From Vombatus ursinus (taxonomy: Eukaryota > Chordata > Mammalia > Diprotodontia > Vombatidae), in the NCBI RefSeq assembly GCF_900497805.2, contig NW_020940358.1:22480200-22544199 (forward strand): a stretch of 64,000 bases of DNA, in the 5' to 3' direction. A program made the translations under genes and the position numbers. Within the stretch, counting starts at the first letter, position 1. Every line of letters starts with the position of its first letter. The notes beneath the pieces were generated by a model that was given only the letters and a program-made list of their open reading frames with translations, was not told where the DNA came from and made no database searches. Shown here piece after piece: positions 31,613-41,284 of the stretch.

Positions 31613-31752
31613 ATCAAGTAAGCAATCGACCACCATTTATTAAGCTTGTGCTACTATGTACTAGGCACTGCATTAGGCACCAGAGACAGTAATACAAAGA
31701 ATGAAACAATCTCTAATTCTCAAGGCGTTGACATGCTAACAGAAGAGGTGTA
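31612..31752 (-). mobile_element. L2 LINE 3' end, antisense
   Basis: 'ctatgtactaggcactgcat' and 'attctcaaggcgttgacatg'. Confidence 0.75.
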
Positions 31753-31890
31753 ATATAGAACATTAGTACTGTAGGTACACCAACATCCTCATTCTGTAGA
31801 TGGGAAAACTAAACCCCAGAGAGGGGATGAAATATCGCAGGTCACACAGTTAGTCAGTGGCAGAATCATATCTTCTGAAATTCAATCCAG
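31753..31890 (-). mobile_element. MIR-type SINE, antisense
   Basis: 'cctcattctgtagatgggaa' and 'cgcaggtcacacagttagtc'. Confidence 0.85.
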
Positions 31891-31975
31891 CATAATAATA
31901 GAAAGAGTACTTGCCTTCGAGTCAAAAGACCTACTCAAGTCTCAGCCGCACTACTTACAAAAGCATCAGTGTGGC
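31890..31975 (+). mobile_element. MIR-type SINE head, sense
   Basis: 'tagaaagagtacttgccttc' and 'gagtcaaaagacctactcaa'. It is cut off at the L1-like tail that follows. Confidence 0.75.
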
Positions 31976-32098
31976 ATGGAAACAACGGTGATATTTGTTA
32001 CCAGGGTTTTGTTTTTCTTTTTCCAGGGGGAGAGAGAAAAAATGGGAGGGAAAGAAAATAAATGCTTATTAATTGAAAAAAATAATAATATTTTTTAA
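31976..32098 (+). mobile_element. Probable LINE 3'-tail fragment, class uncertain
   Basis: A T-rich stretch leads into a G/A-rich block ('gggggagagagaaaaaatgg') and an A-rich end with 'aaaataaatgcttatt'. This arrangement resembles L1 3' tails and the insert at 45772-46173. Confidence 0.4.
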
Positions 32099-32099
32099 A

Positions 32100-32430
32100 A
32101 CAGTGCTTGAAGTAGGAATCAGAAGAAAGCTGGGTTCAAAGTCCATCTTTAACACTCACTAGCTGTGTAGGAAAAAAATCTGACCTCTCTGAGCCTCGGT
32201 TTCCACATCTGAAAAATCAAAAGAATCATCCCCATAGGTAGTCTCTACTATGTCAAAGAGTTTTTATGAGGATCAAATTAGATCATGTCTATAAAATGAT
32301 TTGTGAACCTTAAAGGACTATATAAATATCAGCTGCTATTATTATTGTTATTACCCAGGTGGTCCTGGGCAGGTCATTTCCTCTCTTTGGGCCTCAGGTT
32401 CTGAATCTATAAAATTATAGTAATAATAAG
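32100..32430 (+). mobile_element. MIR-type SINE, near full length, plus a second fragment, sense
   Basis: 'aagctgggttcaaagtccat', 'gcctcggtttccacatctga', 'gacctctctga' and the tail 'ctatataaatatcagctgct' make the first copy (to about 32355). 'caggtcatttcctctctttg' starts the second. Confidence 0.88.
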
Positions 32431-32915
32431 GAACATATATTGCTTAGCTGATAGGGTTTTTGATGCAAAGAAAGCATTTTGTAACCTGTGAAGCAAAAAG
32501 TGAATCCGTACATGTGTTTCACACTATTCTGCCTTGGCTCACTGATTCAAAAAACAGTGAAATTAAGGCCACATCACCATCTTACTCCCTTTCCCACTGC
32601 TAGTGAAGGTTTGTCAAAACATTCATTTACCCCTGGGTCCCGTGCGTTTCCTTTTGGGTAACTCTCAATGCCTAAGAAAACAGATCAGCATGCAGTACCA
32701 TAGTGGCTCCTATAGTTTCAATTTCTTCTTCAGGTGAAATGTATCAAAGGAGAAGGACATTTAAAATAAATGTGGATCTGGATAAATTGCATTCTGTCTC
32801 TTTGAATTCCTCCTTTGGGTGCTGCTGAATGCTCTTCATTTCTCAAGATGCACTTGATAGTTCTACTCAGAGCAACAGAACATTCCCCCACCTCCACCCT
32901 TCTCCTCTTCCCAGA
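32430..32915. other. Unassigned sequence
   Basis: No family recognised. Confidence 0.4.
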
Positions 32916-32917
32916 GA

Positions 32918-33052
32918 GGTAGCTTGGAATAATTGAAACCAAACTGAGCTTGGGAGGAAAGAAATAGGTTGTAGTCCCAACTCCATCACCACCTCACTAT
33001 GTCTCATTGGGCAAGACATTTTCCCTCTCTGGACCTCAGTTTTCTCATCTCT
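32918..33052 (+). mobile_element. MIR-type SINE, sense
   Basis: 'gggcaagacattttccctct' and 'cctcagttttctcatctcta'; the tail is replaced by the head of the next copy. Confidence 0.85.
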
Positions 33053-33280
33053 AGACTTAGAGACAGAAAACATGGATTCAGATTCTGACTGTGGTAGTCA
33101 GGACCACCTATGTGACCTTAAACAAGTCACTTAACTTCTCTGGGGCTCAGTTTCTTCATCTATAAAATGAGAAAGTTGAAATAGACGATTTCTAAATAGT
33201 TCCTTCGAGCTCTAAAATCCTTTGATCCTAGACACAATGAGCCCTAAGACTTCTTTCTAGCTCTGACATTCTATTGTTCC
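33053..33280 (+). mobile_element. MIR-type SINE, sense
   Basis: 'caagtcacttaacttctctg', 'tcagtttcttcatctataaa' and a tail reiterated as 'agttccttcgagctctaaaa' and 'cttctttctagctctgacat'. Confidence 0.88.
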
Positions 33281-33394
33281 ACAAGCTTTCCATCACTTAG
33301 ATGAAAGTTTCCAAACACCTTTTGTTTTCTGTCAGGGATTCTCCTAGTGAAAGAGGTTCCTCTTTCATCTTTGACATCAGATGGTTACCATCTC

Positions 33395-33430
33395 CCCCTA
33401 GTAAGATGTAATCTCCTGAAGGGCAGGAAC
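33395..33430 (+). mobile_element. L2 LINE 3' UTR, sense (left part)
   Basis: 'gatgtaatctcctgaagggc' is the L2 3' UTR landmark. The rest follows the MITE at 33749-33815 ('ctagtatagtagatctttaa', 'taaatctttgttgaatcg'). Confidence 0.8.
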
Positions 33431-33432
33431 TA

Positions 33433-33746
33433 CAGTTATCTCTTCTATATCGTGACTTTCTCCATCGAAGTTTCGATATATCATGAGTCTGCATAAGAAA
33501 TTAAATTTTGAGAGAGTTTTGTGGAAGCCGCAGATGACTTGCGAAGGCCAGCAGATAACACAAAGCCTATGACCAATACTTAACCTCAAATTTTACAATA
33601 AGGTACTATAAACTCCCCATAAAAGAAAAAGAAAAAATTCAGGCTTCTTCTCTGGTACGAAGGCAAGGACAAAAAATTTTACATGATATTTTCCAAATCA
33701 CTGAGGGGGCTGCATCCCTAATTCCGTGACATGGAAGGGATAGCTG
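33433..33746 (+). mobile_element. Tigger/pogo-type MITE in an L2 tail
   Basis: The left end 'cagttatctcttctatatcg' and the reverse complement of the right end 'cagctatcccttccatgtca' form terminal inverted repeats of about 24 bp. TA lies on each side (33431-33432 and 33747-33748), the Tc1/mariner-pogo target duplication. The 314-bp interior includes 'ggcttcttctctggtacgaa' and has no transposase frame. The host L2 sequence reads across the empty site. Confidence 0.88.
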
Positions 33747-33748
33747 TA

Positions 33749-33815
33749 TTATGTTTTTACATAGTAAAAACAGCACCTAGTATAGTAGATCTTTAATAAA
33801 TCTTTGTTGAATCGA
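33749..33815 (+). mobile_element. L2 LINE 3' end, sense (right part)
   Basis: 'cagcacctagtatagtagat' and 'ctttaataaatctttgttga' finish the copy interrupted at 33431. Confidence 0.8.
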
Positions 33816-33817
33816 AG

Positions 33818-33912
33818 AATCTCTACTAAGTAACTACTAGATGCTTAGTCTTATGCTTATGGGACACAAAGGAAAATATAACACTGTTCCTGCCTTCCAG
33901 GAGCTCAGAGCC
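33818..33912 (-). mobile_element. L2 LINE 3' end, antisense
   Basis: 'taagtaactactagatgctt' and 'ctgccttccaggagctcaga'. It faces the sense L2 end just upstream. Confidence 0.75.
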
Positions 33913-33917
33913 TAAAA

Positions 33918-34095
33918 CAGAGGTTCCTAACTTTTTGTGTGTTATTGATCCCTTTTACAGACTAGGGAAGCCTATGGAATCCTTCTCAGAATAACGTTTT
34001 TAAAAATAGGATTATAAAGGAAAATAATTATATTTAAATAAAGTAAATAAAATATTTTTAAATATACTTATCGGATCTCTGGTTAAGAACCCCTG
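33918..34095 (+). mobile_element. hAT-type MITE (copy B)
   Basis: Ends are 'cagaggttcctaac' and 'ggttaagaacccctg', inverted over about 14 bases. The interior 'gaagcctatggaatccttct' and 'agaataacgtttttaaa' matches copy A. No clear 8-bp target duplication remains. Confidence 0.85.
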
Positions 34096-34099
34096 GTTT

Positions 34100-34453
34100 A
34101 GATGAAATGACAAAACTCACACATCAAAAAGAAATCTATATTGTCAAAATTAGTTATTCATTAGCATGAATGAAAAACAACTAGAATGGAAGGATAAAAG
34201 AAACAGGCGTAATTCACTACAAATTAACCTAAATTCTCTAGGATAGATCAAATTGCAAGGGCTTTTGAATTTAAGCTATCTATAGCATGCCAAATATCCA
34301 GAGGAAAGATGAACATTCCATTCATCCAGATGTTTTAGCTCCCTGAAGCAGATGGGCTGAATTTGACATTTTTCATGATTATGTGTTTGGAGATGGTTCA
34401 CACAGAATTGAGCAAACTGCTTCAGTCCCATTCCTAGTAAATAAAAACAAAAA
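34100..34453. other. Unassigned AT-rich sequence
   Basis: No family recognised. Confidence 0.4.
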
Positions 34454-34454
34454 T

Positions 34455-34925
34455 AAATATGTTAAGTACCCGTGTATAAGATGCTGTTTTCAGTCCTTAG
34501 GATACAAAGATAGATGCGACAAAGACCCTTCTTTCAAGGAGTTTACAATGTGATGGGCACCACTGGGGTTGCAAGGGAGGAGAAAACAAGGGCACATTCT
34601 AGCCTGAACAGAGGCAAAGAAAGAGGAGAATATAATGAAATCAAGGGATCAGAAATAATCCAGTTGGCTATAATGCAGAATACACAAAGGGTAATGGTTT
34701 GAGATAGAGCAAGGCAACAAAGCAACAAGCATTTATTAAGTGCTGACTGTATGTCAATCATTGTGCTACACTCTGAAGATACAAATATAAGCACAAGGTT
34801 GTACTAAATGGTAGTTTGAAGTTGGGTTGTAGAGGGCCTTGAATTTCAGAGTCAAAAGTTTGAGCTTTACTGATAGGCATTGGGGAGCCAGCAGTGGTTT
34901 TTCAGAATAAGAGTGACAGCGATCA
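34455..34925 (-). mobile_element. L2 LINE, antisense, with an extra L2 end inside
   Basis: 'cttctttcaaggagtttaca' (34530) is in 3' UTR order. A second terminus occurs at 34718-34798 ('agcatttattaagtgctgac'). 'gtagagggccttgaatttca' and 'cattggggagccagcagtgg' near 34830-34890 belong to the more internal part of the UTR and coding end. Confidence 0.75.
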
Positions 34926-35040
34926 ATAAACATTAAGTGCCTACTATGTGCCAGTACATGTGCTAGGTACTGGGGACACAAAAAGAGGCAAAAGATAGCT
35001 CCTGCCTTCAAGGGGCTTACAATGTTATTAGTACAACTAT
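34920..35040 (-). mobile_element. L2 LINE 3' end, antisense
   Basis: 'taagtgcctactatgtgcca', 'actggggacacaaaaagagg' and 'cttcaaggggcttacaatgt'. Confidence 0.85.
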
Positions 35041-35404
35041 TCAGGTAGTGGGGTAGAACATCAGGTGTGGGGGAAGAAAGTACAGTGGTGGGAGGGAGAG
35101 ATAAAGTGAAGGTAGGAAGATGGGCCGCTACATTGTAAGCACGATCCTACTACATTTTATCATGGGATACACCACCCCCAGCAGCAAAAGCCAACACAGT
35201 AAACTGTTTAGCATTCTGGGTAAGATAAGTGGGTAGGAGGCCCTAAAAAATATCATCTTTATTTGGATGCTGCCTGGTTGGTCTGAACAAGATAGCTTGG
35301 AAGAGGTTATCCATACTGTTGACTTGCCCTACACACAAGAAGGTTCTCCGGTAGCTGGGGACAATAAACTCTACCCAAATAGCACTATTATGGGGAAACT
35401 GCTT
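35041..35404. other. Unassigned sequence
   Basis: No family recognised. Confidence 0.4.
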
Positions 35405-35610
35405 TGTACATCTCAAAGCATAACAATTGAGGTTGCTTAGCCTGAAGCAGAGAAAACTTAACAGGAAAAGGACAGCTGCCTCTAAAATTGAAGGGCTGTC
35501 ATGTAGGCAAGGAATTAAAGTCATTTTTATGGCCCCAGAAAGCAGCTAAGGGCAATGGATGGCAGTTTATAAAGGAAACAGATTTTAGCCTAATGTAACC
35601 CAAGACTCAT
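35405..35610 (+). mobile_element. L3/CR1-clade LINE 3' region, sense
   Basis: 'gcttagcctgaagcagagaa', 'ttgaagggctgtcatgtagg' and 'ccccagaaagcagctaaggg' match the same block of the L3 copy at 48100-48735. Confidence 0.8.
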
Positions 35611-35750
35611 AGAAAAAAAAAATGGTTCTAGGGTTACATAAACTAGGTTTGATCTTCACAGTTTCTCTCTGGCTCATTTCCCCTAGACATCAGATTTTAG
35701 CTTATTTTACCCCAACCTGGGGTTTCCCCAAGGATCATCAAATTTAGCTA

Positions 35751-35920
35751 ATGTGTGTGTATGCACACACACATGTGCATATATAATACAAATACCATAT
35801 AGACATGTGCATATATATGTATGCATATGTGTATATGCACATACATTCACATGTATATATGCATACACATGTATGCATGTGTGTGTATGCACACACATGC
35901 ACATAAATATATATATATGC
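35751..35920. repeat. Alternating purine-pyrimidine (TG/CA/TA) tract
   Basis: About 170 bp of TG, CA, TA and GCATGT steps with several self-complementary blocks. It yields overlapping Cys/His/Tyr-rich frames on both strands. Confidence 0.85.
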
Positions 35921-35935
35921 CTTCATCTCCTTTGA

Positions 35936-36105
35936 AAGGCAGCAAGATACAGTATATGGAATACTGGCTTAAAGTAACCTGAGTTTGATTTCCACTTCAG
36001 ACACTTATTAACAGTGTTACCGTGGGCAAATCATTTAATTTCTTTTAGACTGAATGACCTATAAGGCCTATTCAAGTTCTAAATCTATGATTCCATGATG
36101 CAATA
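35936..36105 (+). mobile_element. MIR-type SINE, sense
   Basis: 'ggcagcaagatacagtatat', 'ccgtgggcaaatcatttaat' and the tail 'tctaaatctatgattccatg'. Most of the core is deleted. Confidence 0.8.
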
Positions 36106-36478
36106 ACTCATCTAGCTACGATCTTATTGAGCACTCAGAATAATGATACATCAAATATAGGATAGACTTTACTTAATCCTACAAAAATATGTGAATGCAC
36201 AGCTCTATCTCCAGGGAACCAAGTCTGAGCCTGCATTTCTCTGACCTAGCTCTCTGGCCTCTAGAATCCATGCACAGCCCATTTTTAAAAGCCAAGTCCA
36301 AAGGCATAGCTTTGCTATCTGAACTAGCTATGGACCATTAGTCACCATCCATGGGTATCAAAAAGGTGACAAACCACGCACAAAACAAATTTCAACCTTG
36401 CTCAAGCGACAACACCAATTTCAAAACAAAAGTTCACATCGATGAGGCAACCATAAGAACGCAGGATAATTCGTGCAC
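36106..36478. other. Unassigned sequence
   Basis: The first part of a 131-codon plus-strand frame (36351-36746) lies here. It crosses from unassigned sequence into L3 and MIR sequence, so it is not called as a gene. Confidence 0.4.
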
Positions 36479-36479
36479 T

Positions 36480-36575
36480 AATATAAGGAAAGACTTTCTA
36501 ATAACTGGAGCAGAACAACAATGGAATGGGCTGCCTTGTGAGAGAGTGGGTCACCTATCATTGAAAATTCCAAAA
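36480..36575 (+). mobile_element. L3 LINE 3' region, sense (part 1)
   Basis: 'aaggaaagactttctaataa' and 'caatggaatgggctgccttg'. Confidence 0.8.
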
Positions 36576-36747
36576 CAGCGTAAGACAGTAGAAAGAGCAC
36601 TGACTTTGGAGTCAGAGGTCCTGAGTTCAAATCCCAGTTTTATCGTAGGCAAGTCACTGGGCCTCAGATTCCTTATCTCTAAAACAGACAAGTCAGACCA
36701 GATGACCTTTAAAGTCCCTTTCTGTTCTAAGTCTATGATCCTATGAG
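36576..36747 (+). mobile_element. MIR-type SINE inserted in L3, sense
   Basis: 'gtagaaagagcactgacttt', 'cctgagttcaaatcccagtt', 'tctctaaaacagacaagtca' and 'ctaagtctatgatcctatga'. Confidence 0.9.
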
Positions 36748-36860
36748 GATGTGTTGAAGCAGGGACTGAGGGTGCTGTAGAAGGAACGGGTACGAGATTA
36801 AGCTGGTTAGCCTGGATAGACTGGATCCTTTCCAACTCTAAGATTCAGTGATGCTATGAT
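36748..36860 (+). mobile_element. L3 LINE 3' end, sense (part 2)
   Basis: 'atcctttccaactctaagat' and 'tcagtgatgctatgat' end the L3 copy broken by the MIR. Confidence 0.7.
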
Positions 36861-36965
36861 TTCCTTCCACTGGGAAGTTTTTAGAAAATACACAAATACT
36901 TCCCCTGCCATATCCACCCAGAAGATTGCTCTATCACATGCATTTTTCTCTCTCTACATATTTGG

Positions 36966-37141
36966 GGCATGGTTTAATAGAAAGAGCTCTAGGTCTGTAG
37001 CCAGATGACTTGAAGTAAAAATCTAAACCTTCTATGTTATGACATTAGACAAATAACTTTTCCTATCTGAGACTCAGTATCCTTACCTACAAGGTCATGG
37101 CCTAATGATCTCTAAGATCTTTTCTATCTCTAAATCCTATG
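36966..37141 (+). mobile_element. MIR-type SINE, sense
   Basis: 'taatagaaagagctctaggt' and 'gagactcagtatccttacct', with the tail 'ctctaagatcttttctatct'. Confidence 0.82.
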
Positions 37142-37270
37142 GGGTTTTTTTTAAATAAACAAAAACAATTCCCATTACATCCTCCTGCTGCCTCACCCTT
37201 GGTCTCCATATTCCTATCTCCCTGTCAGAGATAGATCTTTTGCAGGTAATATTCAAAAATACTTTCATTT

Positions 37271-37427
37271 GGGGCAGCTAGGTAGTGCAGTGGGTAGAGC
37301 TCCAGCCTTGGAGTCAGGAGGACCTGAGTTTAAATCTGACCTCAGACACATAACACTTACTAGCTGTGTGACCCTGGGCAAGTCACTTAATCCCATTGCC
37401 TAGCCAAAAACAACAACAAAAAAAAAA
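37271..37427 (+). mobile_element. WSINE1-like SINE
   Basis: 'ggggcagctaggtagtgcag', 'gagtcaggaggacctgagtt' and an A-rich tail. 'actttcattt' is exactly duplicated at 37261-37270 and 37428-37437. Confidence 0.95.
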
Positions 37428-37437
37428 ACTTTCATTT

Positions 37438-37684
37438 TCTTTTGAGGGGAGAAAGTGAAGGGTAAGAGCTTGAGCCACCATTTCACTTCTGCAACGCTGA
37501 TATCAAGCCAGAGGAAAATGAAGAAAAATAGCTCAAACTAAATGGCATCACTTTGAGGGCTGAAGTCAATAACATCACAGCTGCCATCCTTGAAGCTGCC
37601 TCTGCCACTGCAAAGTACAAAGACAATCATTGATATGCTACACAGGTAGTCACACTGAATGCTCTTACTAAGACACTCAGAATC
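37438..37684. other. Unassigned sequence, possibly an old coding remnant
   Basis: 'gctgccatccttgaagctgc' and flanking codons read without a stop for about 100 bases near 37530-37630, but I recognise no protein. No repeat landmark is present. Confidence 0.3.
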
Positions 37685-38080
37685 ATGGTTATCATAGAAT
37701 GTCTAAACTGAAGGAGAACTGAGAACACAGAAAGTCAGATCTGGGTACCTTAGGAAAAAAGAGTCCTTGAACTTAGAACAAAGAATGTCAGAGATGGAAG
37801 GAATCTTAGAACACAGATTTTCAGGGCTTAGAATATAGAGCATTGGATATCAAAGTTGGAAGAGCATATAGAATATCTGAACAGGAAGAAACCTTAAGAA
37901 ATTTTAGACAACAAAATAAGTCTGAAAGATACCTTAAAGCAAAAATTACAGAATGTCAGAACTGAAAAGGACCTTAAAACACTGAGCATATAATGTCAAA
38001 ACTGGAAGGGACCCTAGAATATAGTATGTCTGGGCTGAAAAGACTTTTAGGGTATATAAAGTTAGAGATGGTTTAACACC
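37685..38080. repeat. Tandem array of a ~35-bp unit (array 1)
   Basis: About ten diverged units of the form 'agaatgtcagagctggaa' + 'gggaccttagaacat' follow each other, for example at 37790, 37950 and 37990. Units vary from about 27 to 41 bp. The same unit makes up the array at 51310-51715. Confidence 0.85.
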
Positions 38081-38097
38081 CTCATAGAATGATCAAA

Positions 38098-38297
38098 GAA
38101 TCGTATGTATAATATGTGTAAGGTACTTTACAAACCTTAAATACTATGTAAATGTGAGCTATTATTAACATTATTATTATTTTAAAACAGATGAGGAAAC
38201 TGAAACCTAGAGAGGATCCACCTGCCCAAATTCACACAGCAAGTATGTGGCTCTGGCCTCCTGACACACAGTTCAATGCTTTTTTCACTACACTGAT
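38098..38297. mobile_element. MIR tail (sense) joined to MIR core (antisense)
   Basis: 38098-38180 has the sense tail 'ggtactttacaaaccttaaa' and 'tattattaacattattatta'. From 38180, 'cagatgaggaaactgaaacc' and 'cacacagcaagtatgtggct' run antisense. Confidence 0.75.
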
Positions 38298-38299
38298 GT

Positions 38300-39188
38300 C
38301 CTTGGTACCATGCTGAAAATTCCTTATGGCAAAGAAGCTGTTCCTACATGTCTCCAGTCCAGTCCTGAAAAAACTTGCCTGGAATAAATCAGAACCCACA
38401 CTGTATATACAATGAGGATCTATTTCCAAAGGATAAGGAATGTGGAACTATAATATTTCCTTTTTTTTTTTTTTTTTGCTGCAAGGCAATTGGTGGGCAC
38501 ATCTGCCCTTGCCAGCAATGAAGCACTCCTCTAATTATCAGTTTGGAACTGAGTCCAAAATGCTATTTCCATCCACTCTGAGCACTATTGTAGTCTGAAA
38601 ATGAAAGGCACTGATCTCAAAAGCCTCTACTCACTCAGAGCCAGGGGCACCCAGAGAGACAGCTTTCCAAGAGAAGTTAAACCACAAATCACTCATGGGG
38701 GACAGCAGCAGCCCAAGCTGAAACCATTCCACCCATGTATCCCTTTATTATTATAATAAGAGAAATGGCACCATCGTTATTCAGCAGCCTTTCATTCTCC
38801 CCTCCCTCAGGCCTGCAAATTGGTGTTTCCAGCTAAAACGGGAATAGCCTTCTTTGGAAATGGCTATCTACCATGGGAAGACAAGGATGGGTTTATTTGG
38901 CCTCCATCACCTGCCAATTTTTCACTATAGTTTGAAGGATTTGCCCTAAGATTTCTCTATGATTGGCAGTGTGAGGTTGGCCTGAACCAACCAGCACAGC
39001 TTAGTTTGTGGTGACATTAACCATTTCTCTTCTCCCATATCACGCAGAGGGACTGTGATCCGTTGCTTCTCTGCTGAAAGGAAGATAAACGCCCTTAGGC
39101 CATCCTCCTCCATCTGCTGACGGAGTGTATGTATCTCCTTGTGTACAAACAGATCATAGAATGCTGGAATGGTAGAGATAGGTGGAAG
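38300..39188. other. Long repeat-poor segment
   Basis: Apart from a 17-T run near 38461-38477, about 700 bp from 38480 to 39180 show no SINE, LINE or DNA-transposon landmark. No exon is evident. Confidence 0.5.
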
Positions 39189-39189
39189 G

Positions 39190-39245
39190 GGCAGTGTGGT
39201 ACAGGGGGAAGAGCACTCAGTTTGGAATCAGAGTGACGCTGTTGT
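39190..39245 (+). mobile_element. SINE head scrap, sense
   Basis: 'ggggcagtgtggtacagggg' and 'gagcactcagtttggaatca'. Confidence 0.65.
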
Positions 39246-39251
39246 CTACAG

Positions 39252-39470
39252 ATGTGTTGTCATTATTGTTCAGTTGTGTCCAACTCTTCATAACCCAATT
39301 TGGGGTTTTCTCTTGGCAAAGATACTGGAGTGGTTTGCCATTTCCTCCTCTATTGGATTAAGGCAAACAGAAGTTAAGTGACTTGCCCAGGGTCACACAG
39401 CTACTAAGTGTCTGAGGCCAGATTTGAACTCAGGTCTTCCTGACTCTAAGCCCAGTGTTCTATCCACTTA
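39252..39470 (-). mobile_element. MAR1-like SINE with Bov-B/RTE-type tail, antisense
   Basis: 'ttcagttgtgtccaactctt', 'ggcaaagatactggagtggt', 'gacttgcccagggtcacaca' and 'gtgttctatccacttaag'. Confidence 0.92.
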
Positions 39471-39477
39471 AGTCACT

Positions 39478-39630
39478 CTATCCACATAATATAGATGAGG
39501 AAATTGTGACTCATAGAGGTTGAATGACTTACTCGAGGTCATACACATAGTTAGTGGCAGAGATGAGATTTGAACACAGGTCTTTTGACTCCAAGCCCAG
39601 GGCTCTTTCCATTTTATTATGGTACTTCTC
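39478..39630 (-). mobile_element. MIR-type SINE, antisense
   Basis: 'tatagatgaggaaattgtga' and 'acaggtcttttgactccaag'. Confidence 0.85.
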
Positions 39631-39712
39631 TGAGGAAGTAAGTATGAAGGGCATGTGGGTAAAGGGAATAAACATGAACAAAAGCCAGGAGGCAGGCATG
39701 GAAAGAACATGA

Positions 39713-39900
39713 GATCCATAGCTCTAAGCTAAGAGGAGTACTTAGAAGTCATCTAGTTCAACTCTCATTTTACAGAGGAAGAAACTAAAGCCTTAACTGG
39801 GTTAAACCAAACTTAACTGAAGGTTAAGTGACTTTCCCAAGGTCATACAGACATAGAGTCAAACTCAAGTCCCTTGATTCCAAATCCAGAACTTTCCCCT
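39713..39900 (-). mobile_element. MIR-type SINE, antisense
   Basis: 'cattttacagaggaagaaac' and 'tcccaaggtcatacagacat', with a ~25-bp internal repetition of 'ggttaa/aacttaactg' near 39800-39825. Confidence 0.85.
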
Positions 39901-39904
39901 CTTC

Positions 39905-40338
39905 CTGCAGGGCTTGAAGAATTGCAAAAAGAGGAACTTGGTGGAGTTGGAAGATCTCTGCTGGCAGCACCACGGGAACTAAAGGAGGTCAAAGGTACGG
40001 ATGACCTCAAATACCAGGCTGAGAAATAGGGATGTGAAAGTGCTGAGTTTCCTATCACAACAGAAGACAGAAGAAGTCCTCCAGTGCCTCTGGGACCTCA
40101 GCAGGCTGTACAATATGTGGCTATTTCTCTCCAGCACAGCTAATCATTCACATGTCACTGTCACTTTGACCCTTCAAAATCCTCTAATGGCTCTTAATTA
40201 CTTTGACTTTTTTGTTTTTCCCATATATCTTCTCTGCTGCTGACCTCACTTCTCCCAAGATTGGCATGAACCCTGGGACTCAATGCTGACTCAGGTTTTG
40301 CCATGAAATAGTCTGGCCCAACATTCTCCCAAATAGGG
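39905..40338. other. Mostly unassigned sequence
   Basis: A weak L2-like block ('cttcaaaatcctctaatggc') lies near 40172-40200; the rest is unrecognised. Confidence 0.4.
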
Positions 40339-40339
40339 C

Positions 40340-40602
40340 ACCTTGCAGTGAATAGAGCACTGGACCTGGAGTCAGGAAGACCAGAGTTCAAATTCAACCT
40401 CAGAAGTTTTCTAGCTGTGAGACCCTGGACAAGTCATTTAACCTCAGTCTGCCTCAGTTTCCGCAAATGTAAAATGGGGTTGATGATGATAATAACACCT
40501 ATCTCCCAGGGTTATTGTAAGATCAAATGAGCTAATAGTTGTGAAGTGTGTGGCACAATGCCTGGTACATAGTAGGTGCTTAATAAATGCTTGTTTAATT
40601 TT
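40340..40602 (+). mobile_element. MIR-type SINE, full length, sense
   Basis: 'gtgaatagagcactggacct', 'gagtcaggaagaccagagtt', 'gcctcagtttccgcaaatgt', 'cagggttattgtaagatcaa' and the L2-like tail 'gtacatagtaggtgcttaat'. All parts are present in order. Confidence 0.95.
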
Positions 40603-40619
40603 TTTTTTTAATGAGGAAG

Positions 40620-40778
40620 TGAAAAGAATCTAAAATCCAGGTCATGGCACTAATCCCCTGTAAGATCTTGGACAAGTCAATTCCCTTCTCTGAGCCTCAA
40701 TTTCTTCAGCTATGAAATGGGAGGATTCTATGAGGTGATCTTTAAGATCCCTTCTAATTATAACATTCTGTGATTGCA
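40620..40778 (+). mobile_element. MIR-type SINE, sense
   Basis: 'gagcctcaatttcttcagct' and 'gatctttaagatcccttcta'. Confidence 0.85.
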
Positions 40779-40925
40779 TAAATTGGAGCAAGAAAATGGT
40801 CAGATGTGAGCAAGAGACATGAAATGATATGACACTGCCAGAAATCTAGAAAGTGCTAGAGGAAAAAATACAACCAGGTCCCACCCCACAAAATATGTCC
40901 TATTAGGTTATATATACCATATGGG

Positions 40926-41000
40926 CAGAGACAATGCTTTATTTATCTTTGTGTTTCCCCTCTGACTAGCATGTGCCCTGCATACAGTAAGTACTGAAAT
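40926..41000 (+). mobile_element. L2 LINE 3' end, sense
   Basis: 'gctttatttatctttgtgtt' and 'gcatacagtaagtactgaaa'. Confidence 0.7.
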
Positions 41001-41024
41001 TTGAGGGGTTTTTGAAGTATATTA

Positions 41025-41225
41025 ATCACAGGATCACAGATTTAGAGCTGAAAAGGACTTTAGAGGCATCTTATAAAACCCCTCTCATTTTACAGATAAA
41101 GAAGCTAAAGCCCAGAGAAATTAAGTGACTGATCCAATGTAACAACTATCAAGTAACAGAGGCAATATTTGAATTCCGGTCCTCTGACTCCAAAAGGAGT
41201 GTTCTTTCCATTGTACCATATTGCC
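41025..41225 (-). mobile_element. MIR-type SINE, antisense
   Basis: 'agagctgaaaaggactttag', 'ctcattttacagataaagaa' and 'ggtcctctgactccaaaagg'. Confidence 0.88.
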
Positions 41226-41284
41226 TCAATCCTCTTAAGATAAGATACCTATCTCTGTAATCCCATAAAAAGAAACCACCATAC

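Noticed and set aside
36351-36746. 131-codon plus-strand frame
   Set aside because: It crosses unassigned, L3 and MIR sequence, so it is a chance fusion of repeats.
37685-38080. Regularly repeated units as a CRISPR array
   Set aside because: Units are diverged and head-to-tail without unique spacers of constant length, and the genome is vertebrate.
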